Below are positions 1 to 8,067 of a DNA stretch of 64,000 nucleotides, piece after piece. Under the pieces are notes generated by a model that saw only the letters and a list, made by a program, of their open reading frames with translations, was not told the origin of the DNA and searched no databases. Both the position numbers and the translations under genes were made by a program. Position 1 is the stretch's first letter, and each line of letters starts with the position of its first letter. The stretch is taken from contig NZ_JBHTKR010000001.1 of assembly GCF_042678485.1 (NCBI RefSeq), positions 186,001 to 250,000 of the forward strand, read 5' to 3'. Source of the DNA: Seohaeicola saemankumensis (GTDB lineage Bacteria > Pseudomonadota > Alphaproteobacteria > Rhodobacterales > Rhodobacteraceae).

Positions 1-78
1 GAGGCGACGGTCGTCCCATCGGGTGCGGTGCGGCTGATGGAATTGCAGTCGCAGGGCTACGCCTACCTGCGGCCCTGA
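1..78 (+). CDS. 3' end of an unidentified protein-coding gene (partial)
   Basis: The open frame runs in from the window edge and ends at TGA 76-78; the last 25 codons end in QGYAYLRP. A strong intrinsic terminator lies 27 bases downstream, as expected for the end of a transcription unit. The fragment is too short to assign to a family. Confidence 0.5.
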   Translation, partial: EATVVPSGAVRLMELQSQGYAYLRP

Positions 79-105
79 TCCCGCGGACAGGTAACCGAAA
101 ACAGA

Positions 106-134
106 CCCCGGCGGCGCGATCCGCCGGGGTTTTT
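106..134 (+). terminator. Intrinsic terminator of the partial gene
   Basis: A perfect 9-bp stem (CCCCGGCGG at 106-114 with CCGCCGGGG at 121-129) and a 6-base loop are followed by five T. The site lies between the convergent partial gene and the hydrolase gene and ends transcription on the plus strand. Confidence 0.85.
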
Positions 135-137
135 CGT

Positions 138-830
138 TCAGATCTCGATCGGCTGCATCACTTGCGGTTCGATCACATCCACGCCGGGCAGGGCATCGGC
201 CAGCACCTTGGCCGATTGTTCCAGCAGCGGGAACGTGCGGTAGTGGCAGGGGATCACCGTCTTGAAGTCGAAGAAGGTTTTCGCGGCGTAGGCGGCGCGG
301 CGCATGTCCATGGTGAAATGGCCCCCCGCCGACAGGATCCCGATGTCCGGCTTGTGCAGGTCATGGAAGATCTTCATGTCCGCCATCACATCGCTGTCGC
401 CCGAGGCATAGATGGTGTGGCCATCACCCTCGATGATGAAGCCGCATTCGGTGCCCGCGATGCGCGGGCCGTCGGGGCTGGCAAAGGTGGATGAATGCAC
501 GGCGTTGACCATCGTGACCCTGACGCCGCCCAGATCGACCGTGCCGCCCTTGTTGAAGCCCACCGTCTCGATCTTTTCGGCCTCGGCCCAGTGGCTCATC
601 AGGTCATATTGCCCGACCACCGGCGCCTTCAGTTTGCGCGCCAGTGGCAGCACATCGACCACGTGGTCGAAATGACCATGCGTCAGCAGGATATGGGTTG
701 CGCCCGCCGTGGCGCTGTCGTGCTGATCCGCGGCCAGCATCGGGTTGCCCGACAGCCAGGGATCAAGCAGCAGAACCTTGCCCGCGATCTCGAACCGGAA
801 CGAGCCGTGGCCGAGCCAGATGATCTTCAT
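138..830 (-). CDS. Metal-dependent hydrolase, UPF0173 family (MBL fold)
   Basis: This 230-residue protein has the metallo-beta-lactamase signature THGHFDH (His51, His53, Asp55, His56), which binds two metal ions, preceded by the LGHGSF start typical of UPF0173 proteins and followed by a late HYRTFP segment. The family resembles UlaG/RNase Z-type hydrolases, but its substrate is unknown; the protein is cytosolic. The start at 830 is chosen because GGGAGG lies just upstream and the upstream extension of the frame is not family-like. It is transcribed away from gatC. Confidence 0.85.
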   Translation of the reverse strand: MKIIWLGHGSFRFEIAGKVLLLDPWLSGNPMLAADQHDSATAGATHILLTHGHFDHVVDVLPLARKLKAPVVGQYDLMSHWAEAEKIETVGFNKGGTVDLGGVRVTMVNAVHSSTFASPDGPRIAGTECGFIIEGDGHTIYASGDSDVMADMKIFHDLHKPDIGILSAGGHFTMDMRRAAYAAKTFFDFKTVIPCHYRTFPLLEQSAKVLADALPGVDVIEPQVMQPIEI

Positions 831-916
831 GATGAATCCTCCCTTGAAGTCCGGGGGCAAGCGTAGCACGGCGCGGCGCGATGACCAGAGGCCGCAAAGG
901 GTGCAGGCCGCGTCGC

Positions 917-941
917 ATGAGTATTTGCAGAACGATGAAAG
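917..941 (+). repeat. Short dispersed motif TATTTNNGGAAAGATGAA, copy 1 (diverged)
   Basis: The sequence GAGTATTTGCAGAACGATGA lies between the divergent hydrolase and gatC genes. It is a diverged copy of a motif found again at 4724, 16913, 27255 and 32450. No function is known to me. Confidence 0.5.
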
Positions 942-987
942 GGAAGGCGGCTACCCGTGATGTGACCGGAATTGCCGCGTCATCTGC

Positions 988-1016
988 TTGCGGGCAGGGG
1001 CTGCGGGCGCTAAACG
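988..1016 (+). promoter_or_regulatory. Predicted housekeeping promoter of gatCA
   Basis: TTGCGG (988-993) and TAAACG (1011-1016) are separated by 17 bases, a good match to alphaproteobacterial sigma-70 promoters. The site is 36 bases before the gatC start. Confidence 0.5.
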
Positions 1017-1051
1017 CTGAGGCAACCTGACCGCAGACCGGAGATCACGAG

Positions 1052-1339
1052 ATGTCGATCGCACCCGAAACCGCCGCCCGTGTGGCCAAGCTGGCCCGTA
1101 TCAAGGTCGAACCCGAGGCGCTGCCCGCGCTTGCGGCCGAGTTCAACACGATCCTGGGCTTCATCGAGCAGCTGAACGAAGTCGATGTGGACGGGATCGA
1201 GCCGATGACCTCGGTCACGCCGATGCGCCTGAAGCGGCGCGACGACGTGGTGACCGACGGTGATCGTCAGGCGCAGATCCTGAAGAACGCGCCCGATGCG
1301 CGCGAGGGCTTTTTTGCGGTGCCGAAGGTAGTCGAATGA
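1052..1339 (+). CDS. gatC: Asp/Glu-tRNA(Asn/Gln) amidotransferase subunit C
   Basis: This 95-residue protein has the standard GatC length and motifs: an early VAKLARI helix, the central VDGIEPM loop and the C-terminal APDAREGFFAVPKVVE segment. GatC stabilises the GatAB amidotransferase, which converts Glu-tRNA(Gln) and Asp-tRNA(Asn) to the correctly amidated forms in bacteria lacking GlnRS or AsnRS. The stop overlaps the gatA start (ATGA), indicating translational coupling. gatB is not in the window. Confidence 0.96.
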   Translation: MSIAPETAARVAKLARIKVEPEALPALAAEFNTILGFIEQLNEVDVDGIEPMTSVTPMRLKRRDDVVTDGDRQAQILKNAPDAREGFFAVPKVVE

Positions 1340-2826
1340 TGAGCGAACTGACCAAACTGACCCTGGCCGAGGCGCGCGACAAGCTGCGCGCGCGTGATGT
1401 CTCCAGCCTGGAGCTGACCGAGGCCTGTCTTTCCGCGATCGAGGGCGCGGGTGCGCTGAACGCCTTTGTGCATCACACGCCCGAGATTGCCCGCGATCAG
1501 GCCCGCGCCGCGGATGCGCGCCTTGCGGCAGGCGATGCCCCCGCCATGTGCGGTCTGCCAATCGGGGTCAAGGATCTTTTCTGCACCAAGGGCGTGCCGT
1601 CCCAGGCGGCCAGCCGGATCCTGCAGGGGTTTCTGCCCGAATACGAATCCACCGTCACCAGCCAGCTTTTCGATGCGGGCGCGGTCATGCTGGGCAAGCT
1701 GAACATGGATGAATTCGCGATGGGTTCGTCCAACGAAACCTCGTGCTACGGCAATGTCGTGAACCCCTGGCGGCGCGGCAATGACGACACCGCTCTGACG
1801 CCGGGCGGATCCTCTGGCGGGTCAGCCGCCGCCGTGGCGGCCGATCTGTGCCTGGCCGCGACCGGGACCGATACGGGCGGCTCGATCCGCCAGCCGGCCG
1901 CCTTCACCGGCATCGTCGGGATAAAGCCGACCTACGGGCGCTGCTCGCGCTGGGGGGTGGTCGCTTTCGCCTCCTCTCTCGATCAGGCGGGTCCGATGAC
2001 CAAGACGGTGCGCGATGCGGCGATCATGCTGGGCGCGATGTGCGGCCATGACCCGAAGGACAGCACCAGCGCCGACCTGCCCGTGCCGGATTTCGAGGCG
2101 ATGCTGACTGGCGACATCCGCGGCAAGGTCATTGGCATTCCCCGCGAATACCGCATGGACGGCATGCCGGCCGAGATCGAAAAGCTGTGGGCCGATGGTA
2201 CTGCCATGCTCAAGGCCGCGGGCGCCGAGATCCGCGAGATCAGCCTGCCGCATACGAAATACGCGCTGCCCGCCTATTACGTGATCGCGCCTGCCGAGGC
2301 GTCCTCGAACCTGGCGCGCTACGACGGGGTGCGCTATGGCCATCGCGCCAAGCTGGCACAGGGCGACGGCATCACCGAGATGTATGAAAAAACCCGCGCC
2401 GAAGGGTTCGGTCACGAGGTACAGCGCCGCGTCATGGTGGGCACCTATGTGTTGTCGGCCGGTTTCTACGACGCCTATTACAACCGTGCCCGCAAGGTGC
2501 GTGCCCTGATCAAGCGTGACTTCGATCAGGTGTTCGATGCCGGGATCGACGCGATCCTGACGCCCGCCACGCCATCCGCCGCCTTTGGCCTCGGCGAGAT
2601 GCAGGATGCCGATCCGGTACAGATGTATCTGAACGATGTCTTCACCGTCACGGTCAACCTGGCCGGTCTGCCCGGTATCGCGGTTCCGGCAGGGATGGAC
2701 GCGCAGGGGCTGCCACTGGGTCTGCAACTGATCGGTCGCCCCTGGGAAGAGGGTGATCTGCTGAACACCGCCTATGCGCTGGAACAGGCCGCCGGTTTTG
2801 TGGCCAAACCCGGCAAATGGTGGTAA
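1336..2826 (+). CDS. gatA: Asp/Glu-tRNA(Asn/Gln) amidotransferase subunit A
   Basis: This 496-residue amidase-signature protein releases ammonia from glutamine for transamidation. The Ser-cisSer-Lys triad is visible: Lys79 in GVKDLF, the cis-Ser in GGSSGGSAAA (about 157-166), and the nucleophile near Ser183 in DTGGSIRQP. The start overlaps the gatC stop by 4 bases; a second ATG follows at 1339, so the N-terminus is uncertain by one residue. Confidence 0.97.
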   Translation: MMSELTKLTLAEARDKLRARDVSSLELTEACLSAIEGAGALNAFVHHTPEIARDQARAADARLAAGDAPAMCGLPIGVKDLFCTKGVPSQAASRILQGFLPEYESTVTSQLFDAGAVMLGKLNMDEFAMGSSNETSCYGNVVNPWRRGNDDTALTPGGSSGGSAAAVAADLCLAATGTDTGGSIRQPAAFTGIVGIKPTYGRCSRWGVVAFASSLDQAGPMTKTVRDAAIMLGAMCGHDPKDSTSADLPVPDFEAMLTGDIRGKVIGIPREYRMDGMPAEIEKLWADGTAMLKAAGAEIREISLPHTKYALPAYYVIAPAEASSNLARYDGVRYGHRAKLAQGDGITEMYEKTRAEGFGHEVQRRVMVGTYVLSAGFYDAYYNRARKVRALIKRDFDQVFDAGIDAILTPATPSAAFGLGEMQDADPVQMYLNDVFTVTVNLAGLPGIAVPAGMDAQGLPLGLQLIGRPWEEGDLLNTAYALEQAAGFVAKPGKWW

Positions 2827-2882
2827 TCGGGCGGCGCAATCTCCCGGTCGTGTGATCGGGACGTAACGGATATGATGCGGAT

Positions 2883-3602
2883 ATGATGACTGTCAGATAC
2901 GGAACTTCGATCCTTTCGCTGGTGGCGCTGAGCGCGCTTGCGGCTTGCGCGCCCAAGGTCCCCGATAGTGGCGCGGGGGTCGGTTTCAATTCCTATTCCG
3001 ATTATCAGGCCCGGCAGGATCAGCGGGACCAGCAGCTTGGCGGCAGTGGCCTGCCTGCGCCGGCAACGGTCTCCAGCGCGCCTTTGTCTGCGCTGCCGGA
3101 TGATCCCGACAGCGCCGAGCGTCTGGCCGCCGAAACCGCAGCCGCGCTGAATTCCGGGCGGACACCGCTCGAGGCGAGCCCTTCGAACCCCGCGCCCGTT
3201 GCGGTGAATGCCGCAGGGATCAGCCAGGAAAACAACTTCGAACAGGTGTCTGAATTGCGCAGCATCGAAAGCGATGCCGCCGCGATTGCCCGCAACCGGG
3301 CGCAATATGTTGTGATCCAGCCGACCGAATTGCCGCGCCGCAGTGGCGATGGTGGGCCCAATATCGTGGAATATGCGCTGCGCACCACGAACCCTAAGGG
3401 TGTGTCGCTCTATCGGCGCAGCGCGCTGAGCTTGCAGAACCATGAACGCAATTGCGCGCAATATGCGTCGGCGGACCAGGCCCAGATCGAATTCCTGTCG
3501 CGCGGCGGTCCGCAGCGCGACCGCCTGGCGCTGGATCCCGATGGCGATGGCTTTGCCTGCGACTGGGATCCGCGTTCGTTCCGCGCTGCCGTGCGCAACT
3601 GA
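2883..3602 (+). CDS. Lipoprotein with C-terminal excalibur calcium-binding domain
   Basis: This 239-residue protein begins with a lipoprotein signal peptide ending in LAAC (lipidated Cys22). A long low-complexity Ala/Pro/Ser linker follows, then a C-terminal excalibur domain: a cysteine near 195 and the DPDGDGFACDWDP loop (218-230), an EF-hand-like Ca2+ site with a disulfide cysteine. Excalibur domains occur in envelope proteins, often beside nucleases or wall enzymes; here the next gene is a wall amidase. The start is ATGATG within a duplicated GGATATGATG, so 2883 or 2886 could be used. Confidence 0.75.
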   Translation: MMTVRYGTSILSLVALSALAACAPKVPDSGAGVGFNSYSDYQARQDQRDQQLGGSGLPAPATVSSAPLSALPDDPDSAERLAAETAAALNSGRTPLEASPSNPAPVAVNAAGISQENNFEQVSELRSIESDAAAIARNRAQYVVIQPTELPRRSGDGGPNIVEYALRTTNPKGVSLYRRSALSLQNHERNCAQYASADQAQIEFLSRGGPQRDRLALDPDGDGFACDWDPRSFRAAVRN

Positions 3603-3617
3603 CACCGGGGCAGGGGC

Positions 3618-4313
3618 ATGACGATCCTGTCCTGCCCCTCGCCAAACCACGGGCCGCGCCGCGATGGGGCGCGCCCCGACATGGTGGTGATCCATTACAC
3701 CGCAATGCAGGATGCGCGCGCAGCCCTTGACCGGCTGTGCGACCCCCTGGCCGAGGTCTCGGCCCATTACCTCATCTGCGAACAGGGCCGCGTCTGGCGA
3801 CTGGTGGACGAGGATCAGCGCGCCTGGCACGCGGGCGCGGGCCGGTGGGGCGATGTGACCGACGTCAATTCCCGGTCCATCGGGATCGAACTGGCCAATC
3901 GCGGAGATCATCCGTTCAGCGCGGCCCAGATGGCGGCGCTGGAACACCTGCTGGCTGGCGTGATGGACCGCTGGTCAATTCCGCCTGCGCGGGTGATCGG
4001 CCATTCCGACATGGCGCCGCTGCGCAAATCCGACCCGGGGCGGCGGTTCGACTGGCGCAGGCTGGCGCGGCTGGGGCTTTCGATCTGGCCCGATCCCGTG
4101 CCGGCCGCGGCGCCGGGGGATTTTCTGACCGATGCCGCGCGCGCGGGCTGGCATCCGCCCGTCGGCTGCGCCGATCCTGAACTGGCGGTTCTGACCGCGC
4201 TGCGGCTGCGCTTTCGCCCGCAGGCATCCGGGCCGCTGGATACCGCAGACCGTGCCGTTGCTGCCGACCTGGCGGCCCGCTTCCCCGTTGACCGCAGGCC
4301 CCGCAGTGCTTAA
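3618..4313 (+). CDS. N-acetylmuramoyl-L-alanine amidase (AmpD-like, Amidase_2)
   Basis: This 231-residue protein matches zinc amidases that cut the bond between MurNAc and the peptide stem. Likely zinc ligands are His26 (VVIHYTAM), His129 (VIGHSDMAP) and Asp139 (KSDPGRRFDW), with Glu91 (IGIELAN) and Lys137 as catalytic residues, in AmpD order. There is no signal peptide, so it probably recycles anhydro-muropeptides in the cytoplasm as AmpD does. The C-terminal 70 residues look like a short peptidoglycan-binding-type tail. It starts 15 bases after the lipoprotein gene, suggesting an operon. Confidence 0.85.
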   Translation: MTILSCPSPNHGPRRDGARPDMVVIHYTAMQDARAALDRLCDPLAEVSAHYLICEQGRVWRLVDEDQRAWHAGAGRWGDVTDVNSRSIGIELANRGDHPFSAAQMAALEHLLAGVMDRWSIPPARVIGHSDMAPLRKSDPGRRFDWRRLARLGLSIWPDPVPAAAPGDFLTDAARAGWHPPVGCADPELAVLTALRLRFRPQASGPLDTADRAVAADLAARFPVDRRPRSA

Positions 4314-4316
4314 GTG
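4288..4316 (+). promoter_or_regulatory. Predicted rnpB promoter
   Basis: TTGACC (4288-4293), a 17-base spacer and TAAGTG (4311-4316) lie inside the end of the amidase gene and stop 7 bases before the first paired base of RNase P RNA, as expected for its start site. Confidence 0.6.
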
Positions 4317-4323
4317 ACACCTT

Positions 4324-4721
4324 GCGCGGAGGGCTGGATGATCGCGGGTCGGGGTCTATCGATCCGAGGAAAGTCCGGACTCCACAAGGCAATGGTGCCG
4401 GGTAACGCCCGGCTGGGGAAACCCAAGGGAAAGCGCCACAGAGAACAGACCGCCGCGTTTCGGCGCGGTCAGGGTGAAACGGTGGGGTAAGAGCCCACCG
4501 CGGGACTGGCAACAGGACCGGCACGGCAAGCCCCACCAGGAGCAATGCCGAATAGGGACCTCGCGCGGGTTGATCGGTTCGCCGATATCACCGCAGGGCA
4601 GGCTTTGACCCAGAGGTCCGGGTTGGCAGCTAGAGGGGGCGCGGTAACACGTCCCCAAGATGAATGATCATCCAGAGGGGGCAACCCCTTGGACAGAATC
4701 CGGCTTACAGGCCCTCCGCGC
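4324..4721 (+). ncRNA. rnpB: RNase P RNA (bacterial type A)
   Basis: The catalytic RNA that matures tRNA 5' ends. The universally conserved core GAGGAAAGTCCGGAC is at 4366-4380, and the matching 3' core ACAGAATCCGGCTTACAG is at 4693-4710. The termini form a perfect 11-bp P1 helix: GCGCGGAGGGC (4324-4334) with GCCCTCCGCGC (4711-4721). The length of about 398 bases is normal for alphaproteobacteria. Open frames across this region are spurious. Confidence 0.96.
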
Positions 4722-4723
4722 AA

Positions 4724-4745
4724 TTCATCTTTCCAAAAATACTCA
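4724..4745 (-). repeat. Short dispersed motif, copy 2 (minus orientation)
   Basis: Read on the minus strand this is AGTATTTTTGGAAAGATGAA, the cleanest copy of the motif. It follows directly after the 3' end of rnpB. Confidence 0.6.
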
Positions 4746-4842
4746 ATCACCACGGCCGCCGCCGGGTGGAGGCAAGATTTTGCACGCCTGTGACAGAGTT
4801 TGCGCTATGCTGGCCGCAATCTGTGAAGGGAAGGAGTAACCG

Positions 4843-5553
4843 ATGAGTTTCGTCAAGACATTAGCCACCCTGGCTGTGGGTTTCGCCGCGGCAAAGGGCA
4901 TGCAGAAGGTCAAGGAGATGGGCGGCACGGCTGGCGTCAAGGATGCCTTGCGCAAGGCCGGTGAGCCGGGTGGCATGGCCGACGAGATCGGCGCGATGGC
5001 GCAGAAGATGGGCCTGCCCGTGCAGCAGGAGCAGCTGCGCGGCCTGTTCGACCGTTTCGGCAAAGGTGCTGCCGAGATGACGGATGCCACCGAAAGCGGC
5101 CTGGGCAGCCTGATGGGGGCGATGACCGGCATGGCCAGCGCGGGTGCTGCGGGTCTGGGCGGCATGATGTCTGCCGTGACCGAGGGCACGGCGCTTGGCA
5201 AGGTCTCGGAGGAAAACGCCAAGTTGATGATCCGGGCCATGATCCAGTCGGCCAAGGCAGATGGAACCATCAGCCCGGAAGAGCGCGCGACGATCCTTGA
5301 TCACCTTGGCGACGCCTCGGAGGAGGAGATCGCCTTTGTCGAGGCCGAGCTGGCCGCACCCGTCGATGTGGCGGCGCTGGCCCGCGATACCGGGGCACAG
5401 ATGCGTGATCAGGTCTATTCCGCGGCCCTGATGGCTGTGCAGGTCGATACCCAGGCCGAGCGGACCTATCTGCGATCCCTGGCCAAGGCATTGGGTCTGT
5501 CGGATGCCGAACGCGACGGGCTGCATTCCGCGATGGGGCGCCCGACGGTGTGA
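4843..5553 (+). CDS. DUF533 (YebE-like) protein with TerB-like domain
   Basis: This 236-residue protein has a short N-terminal hydrophobic segment (TLAVGFAAAKG), a glycine/methionine-rich middle (about 85-125) and a helical C-terminal DUF533/TerB-like domain (about 130-236) with the acidic ADGTISPEE loop. E. coli YebE, of the same family, is an inner-membrane protein of unknown function linked to envelope stress. The start is supported by AAGGAG seven bases upstream. Confidence 0.8.
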   Translation: MSFVKTLATLAVGFAAAKGMQKVKEMGGTAGVKDALRKAGEPGGMADEIGAMAQKMGLPVQQEQLRGLFDRFGKGAAEMTDATESGLGSLMGAMTGMASAGAAGLGGMMSAVTEGTALGKVSEENAKLMIRAMIQSAKADGTISPEERATILDHLGDASEEEIAFVEAELAAPVDVAALARDTGAQMRDQVYSAALMAVQVDTQAERTYLRSLAKALGLSDAERDGLHSAMGRPTV

Positions 5554-5665
5554 ACCCGCTCGGCTGATCCCGACGGTCCGATCCCGGCCGGTTGAACCCG
5601 GCCGGCCAATCCGGGCCAGAGGGGCGATGCCTGTGAAAATCCGCGCGGATCGGCGGCTTTGTCTG

Positions 5666-5693
5666 TTGACTCTGGTGCGCGCGCGGGTAAAAG
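5666..5693 (+). promoter_or_regulatory. Predicted rpmG promoter
   Basis: TTGACT (5666-5671) and TAAAAG (5688-5693) are separated by 16 bases and lie 55 bases before the rpmG start codon. Confidence 0.5.
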
Positions 5694-5748
5694 CCGGGGT
5701 TCAAGGAATTTCACGGGCGGCTGCGTCGTCCGGCGTAGGAGAATAGCA

Positions 5749-5916
5749 ATGGCGAAGCCGACGACCATCAAGATCCGTCTGAACTCGACCGCGGGCACGG
5801 GCCATTTTTACGTGACCAAGAAAAATGCCCGCACCATGACCGAGAAGATGGTGATCAAGAAATACGACCCCGTCGTGCGCAAGCACGTGGAGTACAAGGA
5901 AGGCAAGATCAAGTAA
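5749..5916 (+). CDS. rpmG: 50S ribosomal protein L33
   Basis: This 55-residue basic protein starts MAKPTTIKIRLNSTAGTG and ends in VEYKEGKIK, the typical alphaproteobacterial L33. It lacks the zinc-binding cysteine pairs, so it is the C-minus, zinc-independent form. The start is set by family homology and TAGGAG upstream; the frame extends further upstream without coding character. A strong terminator follows. Confidence 0.96.
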   Translation: MAKPTTIKIRLNSTAGTGHFYVTKKNARTMTEKMVIKKYDPVVRKHVEYKEGKIK

Positions 5917-5941
5917 TTGATCCGCCATCCGTTTCGGACAG

Positions 5942-5967
5942 GGCCACGCCGCGCGCGTGGCCTTTTT
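5942..5967 (+). terminator. Intrinsic terminator of rpmG
   Basis: The stem GGCCACGC (5942-5949) / GCGTGGCC (5955-5962) is followed by five T. Confidence 0.85.
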
Positions 5968-6007
5968 CGTTTCACCCCTTTTGCAAATGAGTTTCAGGAC
6001 CAAGTGG

Positions 6008-6697
6008 ATGCCGAAAGAGGGACATTTCATCAACCGCAGCAACTGGCTGCGCGCCTCGGTTCTTGGGGCCAATGACGGCATCGTGTCCACGGCCAGCCTT
6101 CTGGTGGGTGTCGCCTCTGCGGGGATGGACCGCAGCGGGATCTTGCTGGCAGGGCTGGCGGGTCTGAGCGCGGGGGCGCTGTCGATGGCGGCGGGGGAAT
6201 ATGTTTCGGTCTCGACCCAGCAGGATATCGAGGCGGCCGATCTTGAACGCGAACGCGCGGCGCTTGAGGACGATCCCGATTACGAACTGTCGGAACTGGC
6301 CGAAGGGCTTGAGGCGCGCGGCGTCGCGTCAGGCCTGGCGCTGAAGGTGGCGCAACAGATGACCGATCACGATGCGCTTGACGCCCATGCGCGCGAGGAG
6401 CTGGGCATGCACGGGCTGGCGGGTGACGCCAATGCGCTGCAGGCCGCCTGGGCCTCGTCCCTCAGTTTCGCCTTGGGCGCGTCCATGCCGCTGCTGGGGG
6501 CCGTGGTGGCGCCACAGGGGCTGACCGTGGGCGTCGTGGCCGCGGTGGCCTTGCTGGCGCTGGTGATCCTTGGGGGCACCGGCGCGCGGCTGGGCGGGGC
6601 GCCGATCCGCCCGTCGATCCTGCGCGTGGTCTTCTGGGGCAGTCTTGCCATGCTGGTGACATCGACCGTGGGGCGCATGTTCGGGGTGCATGTCTGA
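6008..6697 (+). CDS. VIT1/CCC1 family metal (Fe/Mn) transporter
   Basis: This 229-residue membrane protein carries the family N-terminus NWLRASVLGANDGIVSTASL and the second-helix stretch LSAGALSMAAGEYVSVSTQ. A charged cytoplasmic loop (about 75-145, rich in Glu/Asp, the presumed metal-binding region) is followed by three hydrophobic segments. Family members move Fe2+ or Mn2+ out of the cytosol, probably by proton exchange. The start at 6008 fits the family; ATGs at 5957 and 5987 are in frame, but 5957 lies within the rpmG terminator. Confidence 0.85.
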   Translation: MPKEGHFINRSNWLRASVLGANDGIVSTASLLVGVASAGMDRSGILLAGLAGLSAGALSMAAGEYVSVSTQQDIEAADLERERAALEDDPDYELSELAEGLEARGVASGLALKVAQQMTDHDALDAHAREELGMHGLAGDANALQAAWASSLSFALGASMPLLGAVVAPQGLTVGVVAAVALLALVILGGTGARLGGAPIRPSILRVVFWGSLAMLVTSTVGRMFGVHV

Positions 6698-6775
6698 AAC
6701 GGCACCACTGGGGCAATGCAACAAGGGCCATCACTCCGGGGTAATCCAGTTCGGGACATCCCGCAGGTGGCAATG

Positions 6776-6805
6776 AAAAAGGGCCGGTCTGGTGACCGGC
6801 CCTTT
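6776..6805 (-). terminator. Terminator of the Bax-inhibitor-like gene
   Basis: The stem GGGCCGGT (6781-6788) / ACCGGCCC (6795-6802) has five A on its plus-strand left side, giving a T-run for minus-strand transcripts. Three T on the other side may also stop plus-strand transcripts. Confidence 0.8.
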
Positions 6806-6828
6806 CGTCATGTCGGAGGAATCTGCGC

Positions 6829-7569
6829 TTATTCGCGATTGCCGAACAGCTGCAGCAGCATCATGAACATGTTGATGAAGTTCAGGTACAGGCTCAGCGC
6901 GCCCATGATACCCGACTTCGCGATCCATTCCGCATCGCCATGCGCGGCGTGCTGGATGTAGGTCGTCTTGATGTTCTGGGTGTCATATGCGGTCAGACCG
7001 GCGAAGATCAGCACGCCCAGTACCGAGATCGCGAACATGATCGCGGGCGAGCCCAGGAAGATGTTGACGATCGACGCCACGACCAGGCCGATCACGCCCA
7101 TGATCAGGAACGCGCCCCAACCCGAGATGTCTTTCTTGGTGGTATAGCCATAAAGCGACAGGCCCGCGAAGGCGATGGATGTAACCAGGAAGACCTGCGC
7201 GATCGAGAAGCCGGTGAAGGCCACGAAGATCCAGGACAGCGACAGGCCCATCACGGCCGCGAAGGCATAGAAGAAGGTCTGCGCGGCTGCGGCCGAGAAA
7301 CGGTTGATCATGGCCGAGAAGCCGAAAACCATCGCCAGCGGGGCGAACATGATGATCCAGCCCAGGATGTTCGGGCTCAGGGTCACCGGATCGCGGAAAA
7401 TGCTCAGAAGCGCGGGGCTGGTGCCGACGGCCCATGCCACTGCGAATGTGATCAGCATGCCCACGGACATCGTCCCGTAGACCTTGTTCATGTGGGTGCG
7501 AAGACCCTCGTCGATCTGGGCGGTGCGAATGCCCGCCGTTGCCGTCCGGAAAGTGTTGTACTCAGCCAT
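6829..7569 (-). CDS. Bax inhibitor-1 / YccA family membrane protein
   Basis: This 246-residue protein has seven hydrophobic segments and the BI-1 hallmark of a C-terminal AYDTQNIK segment followed by LSLYLNFINMFMMLLQLFG. Bacterial members (YccA, YetJ) are inner-membrane proteins; YetJ is a pH-sensitive calcium leak channel and YccA modulates FtsH. The start at 7569 (MAEYNTFRT) has TCGGAGG seven bases upstream; the longer frame is not family-like. It appears to be a single-gene unit. Confidence 0.9.
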   Translation of the reverse strand: MAEYNTFRTATAGIRTAQIDEGLRTHMNKVYGTMSVGMLITFAVAWAVGTSPALLSIFRDPVTLSPNILGWIIMFAPLAMVFGFSAMINRFSAAAAQTFFYAFAAVMGLSLSWIFVAFTGFSIAQVFLVTSIAFAGLSLYGYTTKKDISGWGAFLIMGVIGLVVASIVNIFLGSPAIMFAISVLGVLIFAGLTAYDTQNIKTTYIQHAAHGDAEWIAKSGIMGALSLYLNFINMFMMLLQLFGNRE

Positions 7570-7723
7570 TGATGCCTCCGAAAAAATGACACGCACGCCC
7601 TTCATGGACGTATTGGGTCGAATATTGGCAACCACGGTTCGCTTTTCAAGGTTTTCCGGACTGGAAACATATTTTTTCGCCACCTGTTTTGCGGACAAGG
7701 CAAGGGGCGCCGACTTGCCCCGT

Positions 7724-7945
7724 TTACCACCGATGCGGTAAATCCCATGCGGGGCGGCCGGCCTCGGCGCGGGCCTCGTCCTGCGTGATCCCGATATCGG
7801 TCAGGGCTGCGGCATCCAGTCGCGCCAGCGCCGCCCGCTGCCGATGGGCCGCGCGCATCAGCGTCACGCGGCGCAGCAGGGCCGATGGGGTCAGGCGGGC
7901 GGGAAGGGCGAATCCGGCAAACCGGGCAAGGGGGCGTGTGGACAT
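7724..7945 (-). CDS. DUF1127 small protein
   Basis: This 73-residue basic protein contains the DUF1127 motif near its C-terminus: a Leu-Asp-X-X-X-Leu-X-Asp-Ile-Gly-Ile helix followed by EARAEAGRPAWD. Small arginine-rich DUF1127 proteins in alphaproteobacteria have been tied to RNA turnover and phosphate/carbon physiology. The start is supported by AGGAAAG. It is divergent from a LysR gene, which may control it. Confidence 0.75.
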   Translation of the reverse strand: MSTRPLARFAGFALPARLTPSALLRRVTLMRAAHRQRAALARLDAAALTDIGITQDEARAEAGRPAWDLPHRW

Positions 7946-8028
7946 TTCAGATGCTTTCCTGTTTGTGATCCATGCGGCGGCACAGATCATTTCTGGTGAT
8001 ATGTATCTGCCGCAGAAGCATAAGAAAA

Positions 8029-8040
8029 ATGAATGTTCAT
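8029..8040. promoter_or_regulatory. Palindrome between DUF1127 and lysR-type gene
   Basis: ATGAATGTTCAT (ATGAA/TTCAT arms) lies 27 bases before the LysR gene in the divergent spacer. It is a plausible autoregulatory site of that LysR protein, inferred from position and symmetry only. Confidence 0.35.
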
Positions 8041-8067
8041 GACGTTATCAATCACGAAAGCAGATGA

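Noticed and set aside
4356..4753. Short open frames across 4356-4753
   Set aside because: The region is the RNase P RNA gene, shown by conserved cores and the closing P1 helix.
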